From an uncultured archaeon (GTDB taxonomy: Archaea > Thermoproteota > Nitrososphaeria > Nitrososphaerales > CALBXV01), in NCBI GenBank assembly GCA_937890045.1, contig CALBXV010000018.1, forward strand, positions 1 to 7,481: a stretch of 7,481 bases of DNA, read 5' to 3'. This document shows, piece by piece, positions 1-4,597 of the stretch (positions are counted from its first letter, which is position 1; each line of letters opens with the position of its first letter). The notes beneath the pieces are model-generated. The model did no database searches and was not told the DNA's origin. It was given only the letters and a program-made list of their open reading frames with translations. The position numbers were made by a program, and so were the translations under genes.

Positions 1-525
1 GGTGGACAAGAGTTTGGAATGAGAAGTGGAACAGAGAATGTAGCATTCATTGCTGGATTTGCTGAAGCATTAAGGTTAGGACAGGCCGAAAGATTTTGGG
101 AAACCAAAAGATTATTAGAGTTGAGAAGGATGTTAGAAGATGGTATATTGAAAAGTATACCTAAAACATTTTTGAATGGACACCCAACAAAGAGATTACC
201 AAATAACGCCAACATAACTATATCAGATATAGAAGGTGAGGCAATGATGTTATATTTAAATGAGTATGGGATTTGTACTTCATCTGGAAGTGCTTGTACT
301 TCATTAACATTAGAACCAAGTCATGTTATATTGGCAATGGGATTACCATATGAGGTGGCTCATGGAACACTAAGATTTACATTAGGTAGGAAAACTACCA
401 AGAAAGATATAGAAAAAATAATAGAGGTTTTACCAGGAATAGTAGAAACATTAAGAAAGATATCTCCAGTAAATGTCAATATGGACAAATTGGAGATACA
501 GGGAGAAAAAGTTTATGCCAACTAA
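1..525 (+). CDS. iscS: Cysteine desulfurase IscS/NifS type, C-terminal part (5' end outside window)
   Basis: This is a PLP enzyme that takes sulfur from L-cysteine as a persulfide and passes it to an Fe-S scaffold. The frame is open from base 1 and already reads GGQEFGMRSGTENVAFI, the conserved IscS segment just after the PLP lysine, so that lysine and the N-terminal half lie upstream of the window. The active-site loop SSGSACTSLTLEPSHVI is intact; its catalytic Cys is the codon at 295-297. The later motif HGTLRFTLGRKTT also matches IscS, and the C-terminus (SPVNVNMDKLEIQG) has about the usual length. 174 codons are visible. An ATG at 19 lies in frame but inside the conserved domain, so it is not the start. 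The stop overlaps the scaffold gene by 11 bases, which suggests translational coupling of sulfur donor and scaffold. The family is certain; whether it is phage or host encoded is inferred from context. Confidence 0.93.
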   Translation, partial: GGQEFGMRSGTENVAFIAGFAEALRLGQAERFWETKRLLELRRMLEDGILKSIPKTFLNGHPTKRLPNNANITISDIEGEAMMLYLNEYGICTSSGSACTSLTLEPSHVILAMGLPYEVAHGTLRFTLGRKTTKKDIEKIIEVLPGIVETLRKISPVNVNMDKLEIQGEKVYAN

Positions 526-1198
526 AAAAGTAAAATTAGAAAAATCAGATGTATCTAATAAGAGTCAAACAGAAGGCTGGTTCTACACCGATACAGTTAA
601 AGACCATTTTTTTAATCCAAGAAATTTATTCTATTCAGATGAAGATGCTGAAGGTTATGAATATGATGCAGTAGGAATGGTAGGTTCACCAGCATGTGGT
701 GATATGATGAAGATATGGATTAAGTGTTCGGAAGAACAAGATTGTATTAAAGAGTGTAAGTGGCAAACCTTTGGTTGTGCATCAGCAATAGCAAGTACTT
801 CTATGATGTCGGAAATGGTAACAGAAGGTGATGGTATGAAATTGGATGATGCGATGTCAATGAAACCAAAAGATATTAATGATAAGTTAGGTGGACTACC
901 TACAAGAAAATTCCATTGTTCGGTATTGGGTGATAAGGCATTGAGAATGGCCATCAATAATTATTATGATGAAACAAATCAATCACATAGAAAGATTGAA
1001 GAAAAGACAAGAGTGATTGATAAGAAATCTAACACAACCGATCAAGATATAGAGGAAGCTGTATTAGAGGGTGCAAGAACATTTGAAGAAGTACAGAAGA
1101 AAACTAAAGTAGGAATAGGCAATCCAAAAGTTCAAATGGATGTAGAACAACTACTTAGATTCTATGTAGAGAAATATTTTGGGGAAAATGCTTTATGA
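515..1198 (+). CDS. iscU: Fe-S cluster scaffold IscU/NifU-like, with cysteine-free Bfd-like C-terminal domain
   Basis: The protein is 227 residues and assembles Fe-S clusters from sulfur supplied by the desulfurase encoded just upstream. Residues about 23-153 are an IscU domain: YTDTVKDHFFNPRN, GSPACGDMMKIWIK, TFGCASAIAST and LPTRKFHCSVLGDKAL. The expected ligands Cys61, Asp63, Cys88, His134 and Cys135 are all present. Residues about 166-215 look like the [2Fe-2S] Bfd-type middle domain of NifU (DQDIEEAVLEGARTFEEV, then KKTKVGIGNPKVQ), but every cysteine expected there is replaced. The HscA-binding LPPVK motif of IscU reads LPTRK. I chose the ATG at 515 because GGGAG sits at 501-505, nine bases before it; an in-frame ATG at 473 would add 14 unlike residues and lie deeper inside iscS. 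The stop overlaps the next start (ATGA). IscU domain sure; the Bfd reading is by eye. Confidence 0.93.
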   Translation: MPTKKVKLEKSDVSNKSQTEGWFYTDTVKDHFFNPRNLFYSDEDAEGYEYDAVGMVGSPACGDMMKIWIKCSEEQDCIKECKWQTFGCASAIASTSMMSEMVTEGDGMKLDDAMSMKPKDINDKLGGLPTRKFHCSVLGDKALRMAINNYYDETNQSHRKIEEKTRVIDKKSNTTDQDIEEAVLEGARTFEEVQKKTKVGIGNPKVQMDVEQLLRFYVEKYFGENAL

Positions 1199-1521
1199 TT
1201 ACAGAAGCACAAGTTATAGAAAAGTTACGAGGAGTTTATGATCCAGAGATACCAATTAATCTATATGATTTAGGATTAATATATTCTATAGGTGTAGATG
1301 AGAATACAGTAACTATAGATATGTCATTAACTACACCACATTGTGGATTGAAAGATATGATTATAAATCAAGTAGTTATGGCAGTAGAAACATTAGAAGA
1401 TGTATCATGTAATGTGAGATTAACATTTGATCCACAATGGACACCAACTATGTTGAGACCAGAAGCAATTGAAGTGTTGGGTGAAAATCATCCGTTAGCA
1501 CAAATGGCAACGGGAGTATAG
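1195..1521 (+). CDS. DUF59/MIP18-family Fe-S assembly protein (SufT/PaaD-like)
   Basis: This single-domain protein of 108 residues belongs to the DUF59 (MIP18, FeS_assembly_P) family, whose members help mature or deliver Fe-S clusters. It carries the family signature DPEIPINLYDLGLIYSI at residues 16-32, the Cys-containing strand MSLTTPHCGL at 43-52 (Cys50 is the family's conserved cysteine), and VRLTFDPQWTPTML at 74-87, which matches the usual V-x-W/F-x-P-x-W end. The length is normal for a stand-alone member. Its ATG overlaps the TGA of the scaffold gene by four bases (ATGA), so the two are probably translationally coupled, and context ties it to the same cluster-assembly job. Whether it acts like SufT, like PaaD or as a carrier cannot be read from the sequence. 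Similar proteins are known in marine phages as accessory metabolic genes. Confidence 0.9.
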   Translation: MITEAQVIEKLRGVYDPEIPINLYDLGLIYSIGVDENTVTIDMSLTTPHCGLKDMIINQVVMAVETLEDVSCNVRLTFDPQWTPTMLRPEAIEVLGENHPLAQMATGV

Positions 1522-1523
1522 TT

Positions 1524-1721
1524 ATGTTAAAAAATTGGGTATATTATATGCAACAAGGATTAAAGTCTATGTGGAAAAGTAAAGAAGTACCAGATTATAG
1601 AGAAAAAGAATATCCATACAATATAGAATTTGGTGATGGTAAAACAAAAAAAGAAATGGATAAGATGCAAAAAGAATTGATGGAATGTGGTTGTTTACCA
1701 GATTGTGGGTGTAAAGAATGA
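1524..1721 (+). CDS. Small protein with C-terminal CGCxxxCGC motif, unknown function
   Basis: I do not recognise this 65-residue protein. The N-terminal third is aromatic and basic (NWVYYMQQGLKSMWKSK), a polar middle follows, and a helix at about 41-53 (TKKEMDKMQKELM) leads into CGCLPDCGC, with cysteines at 55, 57, 61 and 63. Four closely spaced cysteines in two CxC pairs could bind a metal ion or a small Fe-S cluster, or act as a thiol pair; this is inference from spacing and from the three Fe-S genes directly upstream. The start at 1524 is two bases after the DUF59 stop and has GGGAG at 1512-1516 as ribosome binding site. Its own stop TGA overlaps the next ATG. No signal peptide is evident; the Trp/Tyr-rich N-terminus could lie at a membrane surface. 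Confidence 0.78.
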   Translation: MLKNWVYYMQQGLKSMWKSKEVPDYREKEYPYNIEFGDGKTKKEMDKMQKELMECGCLPDCGCKE

Positions 1722-1792
1722 TAGGATTTATTGCTGCAATAATAATAGTTATTGCACTAATCTATTGGTTATTTTGGGGAGAAGAATTATGA
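1718..1792 (+). CDS. Tiny single-pass membrane protein, 24 residues
   Basis: The reading frame encodes one hydrophobic helix (IGFIAAIIIVIALIYWLFW) followed by the short acidic tail GEEL. It starts with the ATG contained in the ATGA overlap with the Cys-rich gene and ends with the TGA that overlaps the next ATG. Stop/start coupling on both sides is the main evidence that it is translated, because the product is too short for homology reasoning. A helix of this size would cross the membrane once, with the charged tail outside the bilayer. Small phage membrane proteins of this kind often modify host membrane enzymes or support lysis, but no specific role can be assigned. Confidence 0.55.
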   Translation: MIGFIAAIIIVIALIYWLFWGEEL

Positions 1793-1881
1793 ATCAGAAG
1801 TTTGGAGACTTATTTCAAAAGTTTCTTATCATATTTTTAATATGGACTTGTATATCATTTATGTTTGGAATAGGTTATTAA
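1789..1881 (+). CDS. Tiny single-pass membrane protein, 30 residues
   Basis: The product begins MNQKFGDLFQKF and continues with a membrane helix at about residues 13-28 (LIIFLIWTCISFMFGI), ending GY. The ATG lies inside the ATGA overlap with the preceding 24-residue frame; GGGGAGAAG at 1776-1784 provides a purine-rich ribosome binding site. The frame stays open upstream to an ATG at 1687, but that extension would overlap two other genes and encodes a Cys- and Asn-rich stretch unlike a real N-terminus, so 1789 is preferred. Together with its neighbour it forms a pair of coupled mini membrane genes between the Fe-S genes and the heme oxygenase. Function unknown. Confidence 0.6.
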   Translation: MNQKFGDLFQKFLIIFLIWTCISFMFGIGY

Positions 1882-1905
1882 AATTAGTTTAAAAAGGTTA
1901 TTAGA

Positions 1906-2445
1906 ATGAGTTTAAAAGAATTAACAATGAGTCAACATCGAAATGCAGAACGACAAAAGTTTGCAGGTGTTTTAATGAGTGGTAAGATATCAGAGGATAC
2001 TTATTTAAAATATTTAATGAATCAACATCATTGCTATTCAGTATTAGAAAATTTTAAAGAATTTAAATTACCAGATAAGAGATTAAAGAGAAGTAAACAG
2101 ATACAAAAAGATATAGATGAGTTGTTAGACATTTTAACTGACTACGATTATAAATCATCAGAGGTATTGACAGATAGCACAATGGATTATGTTAAATATG
2201 TTAAAGAGAATATAAAAACACAAGAAGATTTTATGGCTCATGTCTATGTTAGATACTTGGGTGATTTACGAGGTGGTCAAATGATAAAGAAGAAAGTACC
2301 AGGTAGTGGAAAGTATTATGAGTTCGATAAACCTAAAGAATTGGCTAATGTTATCTATGATAATATAAATGATGATATGGCAGATGAAGCTAAAAAGGTA
2401 TTTGGTTTTGCAACACAATTATTTAAAGAAATGAGTCAGGCTTAA
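1906..2445 (+). CDS. Heme oxygenase (biliverdin-producing family)
   Basis: Enzymes of this family cleave heme to biliverdin, CO and ferrous iron in the cytoplasm, using electrons from ferredoxin or a reductase. The 179-residue protein begins with helix 1 containing His11 (MSQHRNAERQKF), the expected proximal heme ligand, and carries the family signature HVYVRYLGDLRGGQMIKKK at residues 112-130. In it the flexible distal-helix glycines (119, 123, 124) and Asp120, which organises the distal water network, are kept. It is shorter than typical bacterial or cyanobacterial enzymes (about 200-240 residues) but lacks no core element I can see. AAGG at 1894-1897 is the ribosome binding site. Marine cyanophages carry ho1 for bilin pigments; here the next genes include no bilin reductase, while the genes before it make Fe-S clusters, so iron release is the likelier purpose. 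Family assignment is firm; role is inferred. Confidence 0.93.
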   Translation: MSLKELTMSQHRNAERQKFAGVLMSGKISEDTYLKYLMNQHHCYSVLENFKEFKLPDKRLKRSKQIQKDIDELLDILTDYDYKSSEVLTDSTMDYVKYVKENIKTQEDFMAHVYVRYLGDLRGGQMIKKKVPGSGKYYEFDKPKELANVIYDNINDDMADEAKKVFGFATQLFKEMSQA

Positions 2446-2446
2446 T

Positions 2447-2692
2447 ATGAATATTCCAGTAGCACTTATATTATTATTACTTGCTATTCCAGTATATATT
2501 AATATGCAGGAAGAATGTGAAGAATCATATTATTGGTCACACGAAGAAGATAAAGTTATAATACATTATACTAAATGTGGTAAATTAGATGAAGAGTTTA
2601 AAGAAAAAGTTTTAAATCATTTACAACCACATATTGAAGAAGAATATGGTAATGAGATAGAAATTAAATTTAGAGGATTTCATGAAGATTAG
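2447..2692 (+). CDS. Small membrane-anchored or secreted protein, unknown
   Basis: The 81-residue product has a hydrophobic N-terminal segment at residues 3-19 (IPVALILLLLAIPVYI) and then a strongly charged soluble part with two cysteines (24 and 44) and acidic stretches (QEECEE, EDKVIIHYTKC, HIEEEYGNEIEIKF). The alternating pattern at 34-44 and 70-76 suggests beta strands around a helix. With no lipobox and no clear cleavage site I expect an N-terminal anchor with the soluble part in the periplasm, where the two cysteines could form a disulfide. It begins one base after the heme oxygenase stop and overlaps the next gene by 11 bases. The ribosome binding site (GTCAGG, 2435-2440) is modest. 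I do not recognise the family. Confidence 0.7.
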   Translation: MNIPVALILLLLAIPVYINMQEECEESYYWSHEEDKVIIHYTKCGKLDEEFKEKVLNHLQPHIEEEYGNEIEIKFRGFHED

Positions 2693-2876
2693 AGGCGATA
2701 GAAGTAAAGCAAGAATTAAACAAAGACAGGGGGAAGCTGTACAAAGACAAGAGGTGTACGATAAACGTACGCACCAACAACAATTAGAGTTAATTAAAAC
2801 TAGACCTGGTGAATCTAAAAAAGAGAAACATCGATTGGTAGAGTTAATCAAAAAGTCCGAAAGGAAAAAGAAATAA
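2682..2876 (+). CDS. Small, highly charged helical protein, unknown
   Basis: This 64-residue protein is dominated by Lys, Arg, Gln and Glu (for example SKARIKQRQGEAVQRQEV and a KKSERKKK tail) and has almost no hydrophobic core, so it should be one or two exposed helices, possibly binding nucleic acid or a partner protein. Its ATG has a good ribosome binding site (AGAGGA, 2670-2675) inside the end of the preceding gene, which argues that the 11-base overlap is real. The stop TAA shares its last A with the next ATG (TAATG). No recognised domain. Confidence 0.65.
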   Translation: MKIRGDRSKARIKQRQGEAVQRQEVYDKRTHQQQLELIKTRPGESKKEKHRLVELIKKSERKKK

Positions 2877-3121
2877 TGAGTTTTTTTAGTAGTAAGAAGA
2901 AATCTGAATTGCCAGAAAGGTTAGATGATTTAACAGAAAGTATAGATTTAATAAAAAATAATTTAGATGAAATGAGTAAGTCAATAAAAGAAGTACAAGA
3001 ACTAATGGTGAAAATGTGGAGAGCTGAAGATATGGAAGAAAATGATGGTAAGTTTAGATGGCCATTTGATGAACATGGAAATCTTTTGGATAATGTTAAT
3101 ATAAGTCGTAGATTAAATTAA
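2876..3121 (+). CDS. Small coiled-coil protein, unknown
   Basis: The 81-residue protein has a short Ser/Lys-rich start, then a heptad-like helix from about residue 13 to 48 (LDDLTESIDLIKNNLDEM and on to VQELMVKMW) that should form a coiled coil, and a C-terminal part with KFRWPFDEHGNLLDN. The latter motif looks like a conserved binding peptide, but I cannot name a family for it. Translation is coupled at both ends: TAATG overlaps with the previous and the following gene. AAAGGAAAAAG just upstream serves as ribosome binding site. This kind of small acidic coiled-coil protein is common in large phages. Confidence 0.68.
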   Translation: MSFFSSKKKSELPERLDDLTESIDLIKNNLDEMSKSIKEVQELMVKMWRAEDMEENDGKFRWPFDEHGNLLDNVNISRRLN

Positions 3122-3285
3122 TGGCATCGGTATTTACAGAACTTATTAAGAGTAAACATAAAAAGAGAACTCGTCAAGGAATGGGTAGGGGAACTAAGTG
3201 GGGAACTAAACCTACTGGTAAAGCATCTAAAAAAACAAGAAATCGTTATAAGAAAAAATATCGAGGTCAGGGTGGCAAAAGATAA
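3121..3285 (+). CDS. Very basic 54-residue protein, possible nucleic-acid binder
   Basis: After a short amphipathic start (MASVFTELIK) the product is almost entirely Lys, Arg, Gly and Thr: SKHKKRTRQGMGRGTKWGTK, then KKTRNRYKKKYRGQGGKR at the C-terminus. The composition resembles small ribosomal proteins or phage DNA/RNA-binding peptides, so binding to nucleic acid is a reasonable inference, but no family is recognised. Its ATG shares an A with the stop of the coiled-coil gene (TAATG), the same coupling as the gene before, and this supports a real gene despite the small size. It lies directly upstream of the large structured RNA region, with one small gene between. Confidence 0.68.
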   Translation: MASVFTELIKSKHKKRTRQGMGRGTKWGTKPTGKASKKTRNRYKKKYRGQGGKR

Positions 3286-3466
3286 AATGAATTTACAAGG
3301 CAAAAGAGCAAAATTAAAAAAAACTATGACTACTCATGCAGGTACATTGTACGAGGGAGATGTAGTTAAAGTTGTAAGAAAAGAAAATGGTGACTATCGA
3401 GTTACAGATGAAATGGGTAAAATTTGGTATGTACCTGTTGGAAATTTAGTAGAACTAAAAAATTGA
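3272..3466 (+). CDS. Small SH3-like beta protein, unknown
   Basis: The 64-residue product reads like a small beta-barrel: THAGTLYEGDVVKVVRK, ENGDYRVTDEMGKIWYVP, then VGNLVEL. The pattern of a Gly-rich loop, V-x-V strands and a closing IWYVPVGNLVEL is typical of SH3/KOW-like folds in phage and bacterial proteins; this is a fold impression, not a family match. Two starts are possible: GTG at 3272 with GAGG at 3263-3266 five bases ahead (overlapping the previous gene by 14 bases), or ATG at 3287, which gives 59 residues without overlap but a weaker, more distant purine stretch. Nearly all neighbours use ATG, so the shorter form is a serious alternative. It is the last gene of the long string that begins before the window. 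Confidence 0.65.
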   Translation: MAKDKMNLQGKRAKLKKTMTTHAGTLYEGDVVKVVRKENGDYRVTDEMGKIWYVPVGNLVELKN

Positions 3467-3509
3467 AAATAAAAGTGTATTTAGAAATTTTAGATCATAT
3501 TTATTTTAT

Positions 3510-3536
3510 GTCTCTGGGTAGAGACTAATGTTTTTT
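3510..3536 (+). terminator. Terminator-like hairpin after the first gene string
   Basis: GTCTCT (3510-3515) and AGAGAC (3520-3525) form a perfect 6-bp stem with a GGGT loop, followed after five bases by a run of six T (3531-3536). It lies 44 bases beyond the last stop of the first gene string and just before the structured RNA. The stem is short and the T run is offset, so it may be a weak terminator or an outer element of the RNA that follows. Confidence 0.45.
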
Positions 3537-3956
3537 GAAAATTTGAAAATGAGTAAAGCAGACGGGTCGTACACCTTTCTGTGGGGTTGACCGAATAACA
3601 GGTTACGTTAAGGGCTTGTAAAGTATCCCAAACCCTCTTGTGGTAGAGGAGTATTCACCTAAATGTTGGTAATACTGAGAGACATCTTGGGCGGGAGTTT
3701 GAGTCAAAACTACTTGAAAAAGAAGCCTACTTTTTCGCTTCATTGGGAGTACCCGAAAGGAAATCTCCCTGTAAACTGGCCGAATAAACCAATCTTTGAG
3801 GGTTAAGGCAATCGGATTAGAAGTTGTATTCGCCTCGACGATGTTAATAGCATTGAGAGAGAATCGAAGTAACTTTCGGAAACGAGATATGAAGTAATAA
3901 ATCAGAGTGATTCAATGTGAAATGGCATTTTCACACCCCCAAAATTTTCATTTTTT
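3536..3956 (+). ncRNA. Large structured non-coding RNA, class not recognised
   Basis: About 420 bases without a usable reading frame but with many nested helices. A 9-bp outer helix pairs 3536-3544 with 3942-3950. Inside, CCCAA (3627-3631) pairs with TTGGG (3687-3691) and encloses two hairpins, 3634-3649 and 3651-3675. AGTTT/AAACT forms at 3696-3711, GAAAAAG/CTTTTTC at 3716-3736, GGGAG/CTCCC at 3745-3769 with an inner CC-GAAA-GG GNRA cap, and CCGA/TCGG at 3780-3815 with AACC/GGTT inside. CTCG (3834-3837) with CGAG (3883-3886) encloses hairpins 3839-3855 and 3865-3878. A hand count over 3561-3860 gives about 44% G+C, well above the flanking genes, as expected for a folded RNA in an AT-rich genome. 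I looked for RNase P RNA, tmRNA, 6S RNA, rRNA and group I/II intron hallmarks and found none. Strand is inferred from the adjacent genes and from the terminator-like 3' end. Confidence 0.72.
3916..3956 (+). terminator. Terminator-like 3' end of the structured RNA
   Basis: TGTGAAA (3916-3922) pairs with TTTCACA (3929-3935), giving a 7-bp stem with a 6-base loop. It is followed by CCCCC and, after AAAATTTTCA, by a run of six T at 3951-3956. The T run is about 15 bases from the stem, so termination may need the outer helix of the RNA, whose 3' strand ends directly at the T run. Confidence 0.45.
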
Positions 3957-4123
3957 ATTAAGAAGTATATATTTATTACTAGAAAGATTTTTGACGGATT
4001 CGATTGTCTGTAAAAATAAAGAATTCGACGCTCAATGTGAGGTCGATACATAAACCGAATATCAAGGTTCAAAAGAAGTTGGTATTCAAAAGTTGACTAA
4101 CGTAACTTAATAGGAGAAATAAA
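3957..4123 (+). promoter_or_regulatory. Leader and probable promoter region of hsp20
   Basis: This 167-base stretch has no gene. TTGACG at 3991-3996 matches a sigma70-type -35 box, with an AT-rich TGTAAAAAT at 4009-4017 as a poor -10 candidate, so a promoter here is only plausible. The expected transcript would carry a good hairpin: TCGAC-G-CTC (4025-4033) with GAG-GTCGA (4039-4046), eight pairs around one bulged G. A second small stem AACC/GGTT (4053-4069) lies within a repeated motif. The ribosome binding site TAGGAG (4111-4116) is seven bases before the ATG and stays unpaired in this reading. The hairpin loop segment TCAATGTGA also occurs at 3912-3920 in the RNA upstream. Confidence 0.45.
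4052..4071 (+). repeat. Short repeat around hsp20, copy 1 (leader)
   Basis: AAACCGAATATCAAGGTTCA here recurs at 4253-4270 inside the hsp20 coding region, identical except that the bases GA are missing. The core ATCAAGGTT occurs a third time at 4597-4605, starting on the last base of the hsp20 stop codon. A looser relative, ACCGAATAACAGGTT, is at 3590-3604 in the structured RNA. Each full copy can form a small AACC/GGTT stem. The role is unknown; a binding site for a protein or RNA is possible. Confidence 0.5.
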
Positions 4124-4597
4124 ATGACTAAAGTTGCATTTCGTACAAATATCCCACACTTCGATAGGGATACTTTTTTAACCCCGTTTGACAAAATGTT
4201 TGATGCTATGGTGGAATCACAATTCCCCGATGTAGTAAAACAGGTAGGTGTCAAACCATATCAAGGTTCAGCATATCCAAAAGTTAACGTATATGAATAC
4301 GATGACAAAATTGGAATCGTAGCTGAAATTCCAGGACTTAATAAAAAACAACTCAATGTAGATGTTGAAGATGGTGTATTAACTATCTCAGGTGATAAAC
4401 ATAGCACTTTTGAAGATGATGGTGCTAAGGTTATCCGTAGAGAGTTAAAACAATCATCTTTTAAACGTTCTTTTGAATTAGGAGAGTTGTTAGATGGTGA
4501 TAATATCGCTGCTAACTTTAAGGATGGAGTTCTTTCAGTCTCAATTCCTAAGGTGGAACCAGAGAAACCTAAGAAAACATACGTGAAAATCTCATAA
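4124..4597 (+). CDS. Small heat-shock protein Hsp20 (alpha-crystallin family)
   Basis: This ATP-independent chaperone holds unfolding proteins in a refoldable state. The 157-residue protein has an N-terminal arm (1-50), an alpha-crystallin domain at about 51-143 with AEIPGLNKKQLNVDVEDGVL and the signature NFKDGVLSVSIPK, and a tail whose final VKI (154-156) is an I-x-I-like oligomerisation motif. Length and order are normal for the family. The gene stands alone between a structured leader and a structured trailer, with a strong TAGGAG ribosome binding site. Its codons (CGT, ATC, TTC, CCC, GAC) differ from the AGA- and ATA-rich neighbours, which suggests high expression or a different history. 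Hsp20 genes are a recurring feature of marine T4-like phages, especially cyanophages, where they are thought to assist virion protein folding; a host gene cannot be excluded. Confidence 0.95.
   Translation: MTKVAFRTNIPHFDRDTFLTPFDKMFDAMVESQFPDVVKQVGVKPYQGSAYPKVNVYEYDDKIGIVAEIPGLNKKQLNVDVEDGVLTISGDKHSTFEDDGAKVIRRELKQSSFKRSFELGELLDGDNIAANFKDGVLSVSIPKVEPEKPKKTYVKIS
4253..4270 (+). repeat. Short repeat around hsp20, copy 2 (inside coding region)
   Basis: This 18-base copy of the leader repeat, lacking two bases, encodes KPYQGS within the N-terminal arm of Hsp20, just before the alpha-crystallin domain. Being coding, it may match the leader by chance or serve as an internal site; a third core copy sits on the stop codon at 4597-4605. 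Confidence 0.4.

Noticed and set aside
655..957. 100-codon minus-strand frame opposite the scaffold gene
   Set aside because: It lies entirely within the IscU domain, whose conserved motifs prove the plus-strand reading; the translation has no recognisable features.
1687..1881. 64-codon version of the second mini membrane protein
   Set aside because: The upstream extension overlaps two coupled genes; the ATG at 1789 in the ATGA junction is better supported.
3528..3590. 20-codon frame beginning at ATG 3528 inside the RNA 5' end
   Set aside because: No Shine-Dalgarno, it crosses the outer helix of the folded RNA, and its codons are unlike neighbouring genes. The idea of a gene interrupted by an intron here was considered, but no intron core or matching downstream exon was seen.
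3467..4123. RNase P RNA, tmRNA or group I/II intron in the gene-free stretch
   Set aside because: The conserved segments I would expect (for example GAGGAAAGUC of RNase P, the tRNA-like ends of tmRNA, domain V of group II introns) are not present. AGAGACTAATG at 3520 resembles part of a group I core, but the other core elements are missing.
4025..4123. RNA thermometer ahead of hsp20
   Set aside because: The hairpin at 4025-4046 does not pair with the Shine-Dalgarno TAGGAG at 4111-4116 and I found no complementary anti-Shine-Dalgarno segment.
4069..4254. Minus-strand frame overlapping the hsp20 leader and start
   Set aside because: It covers the Shine-Dalgarno and N-terminus of a certain gene, has no convincing ribosome binding site and is explained by AT-rich composition.
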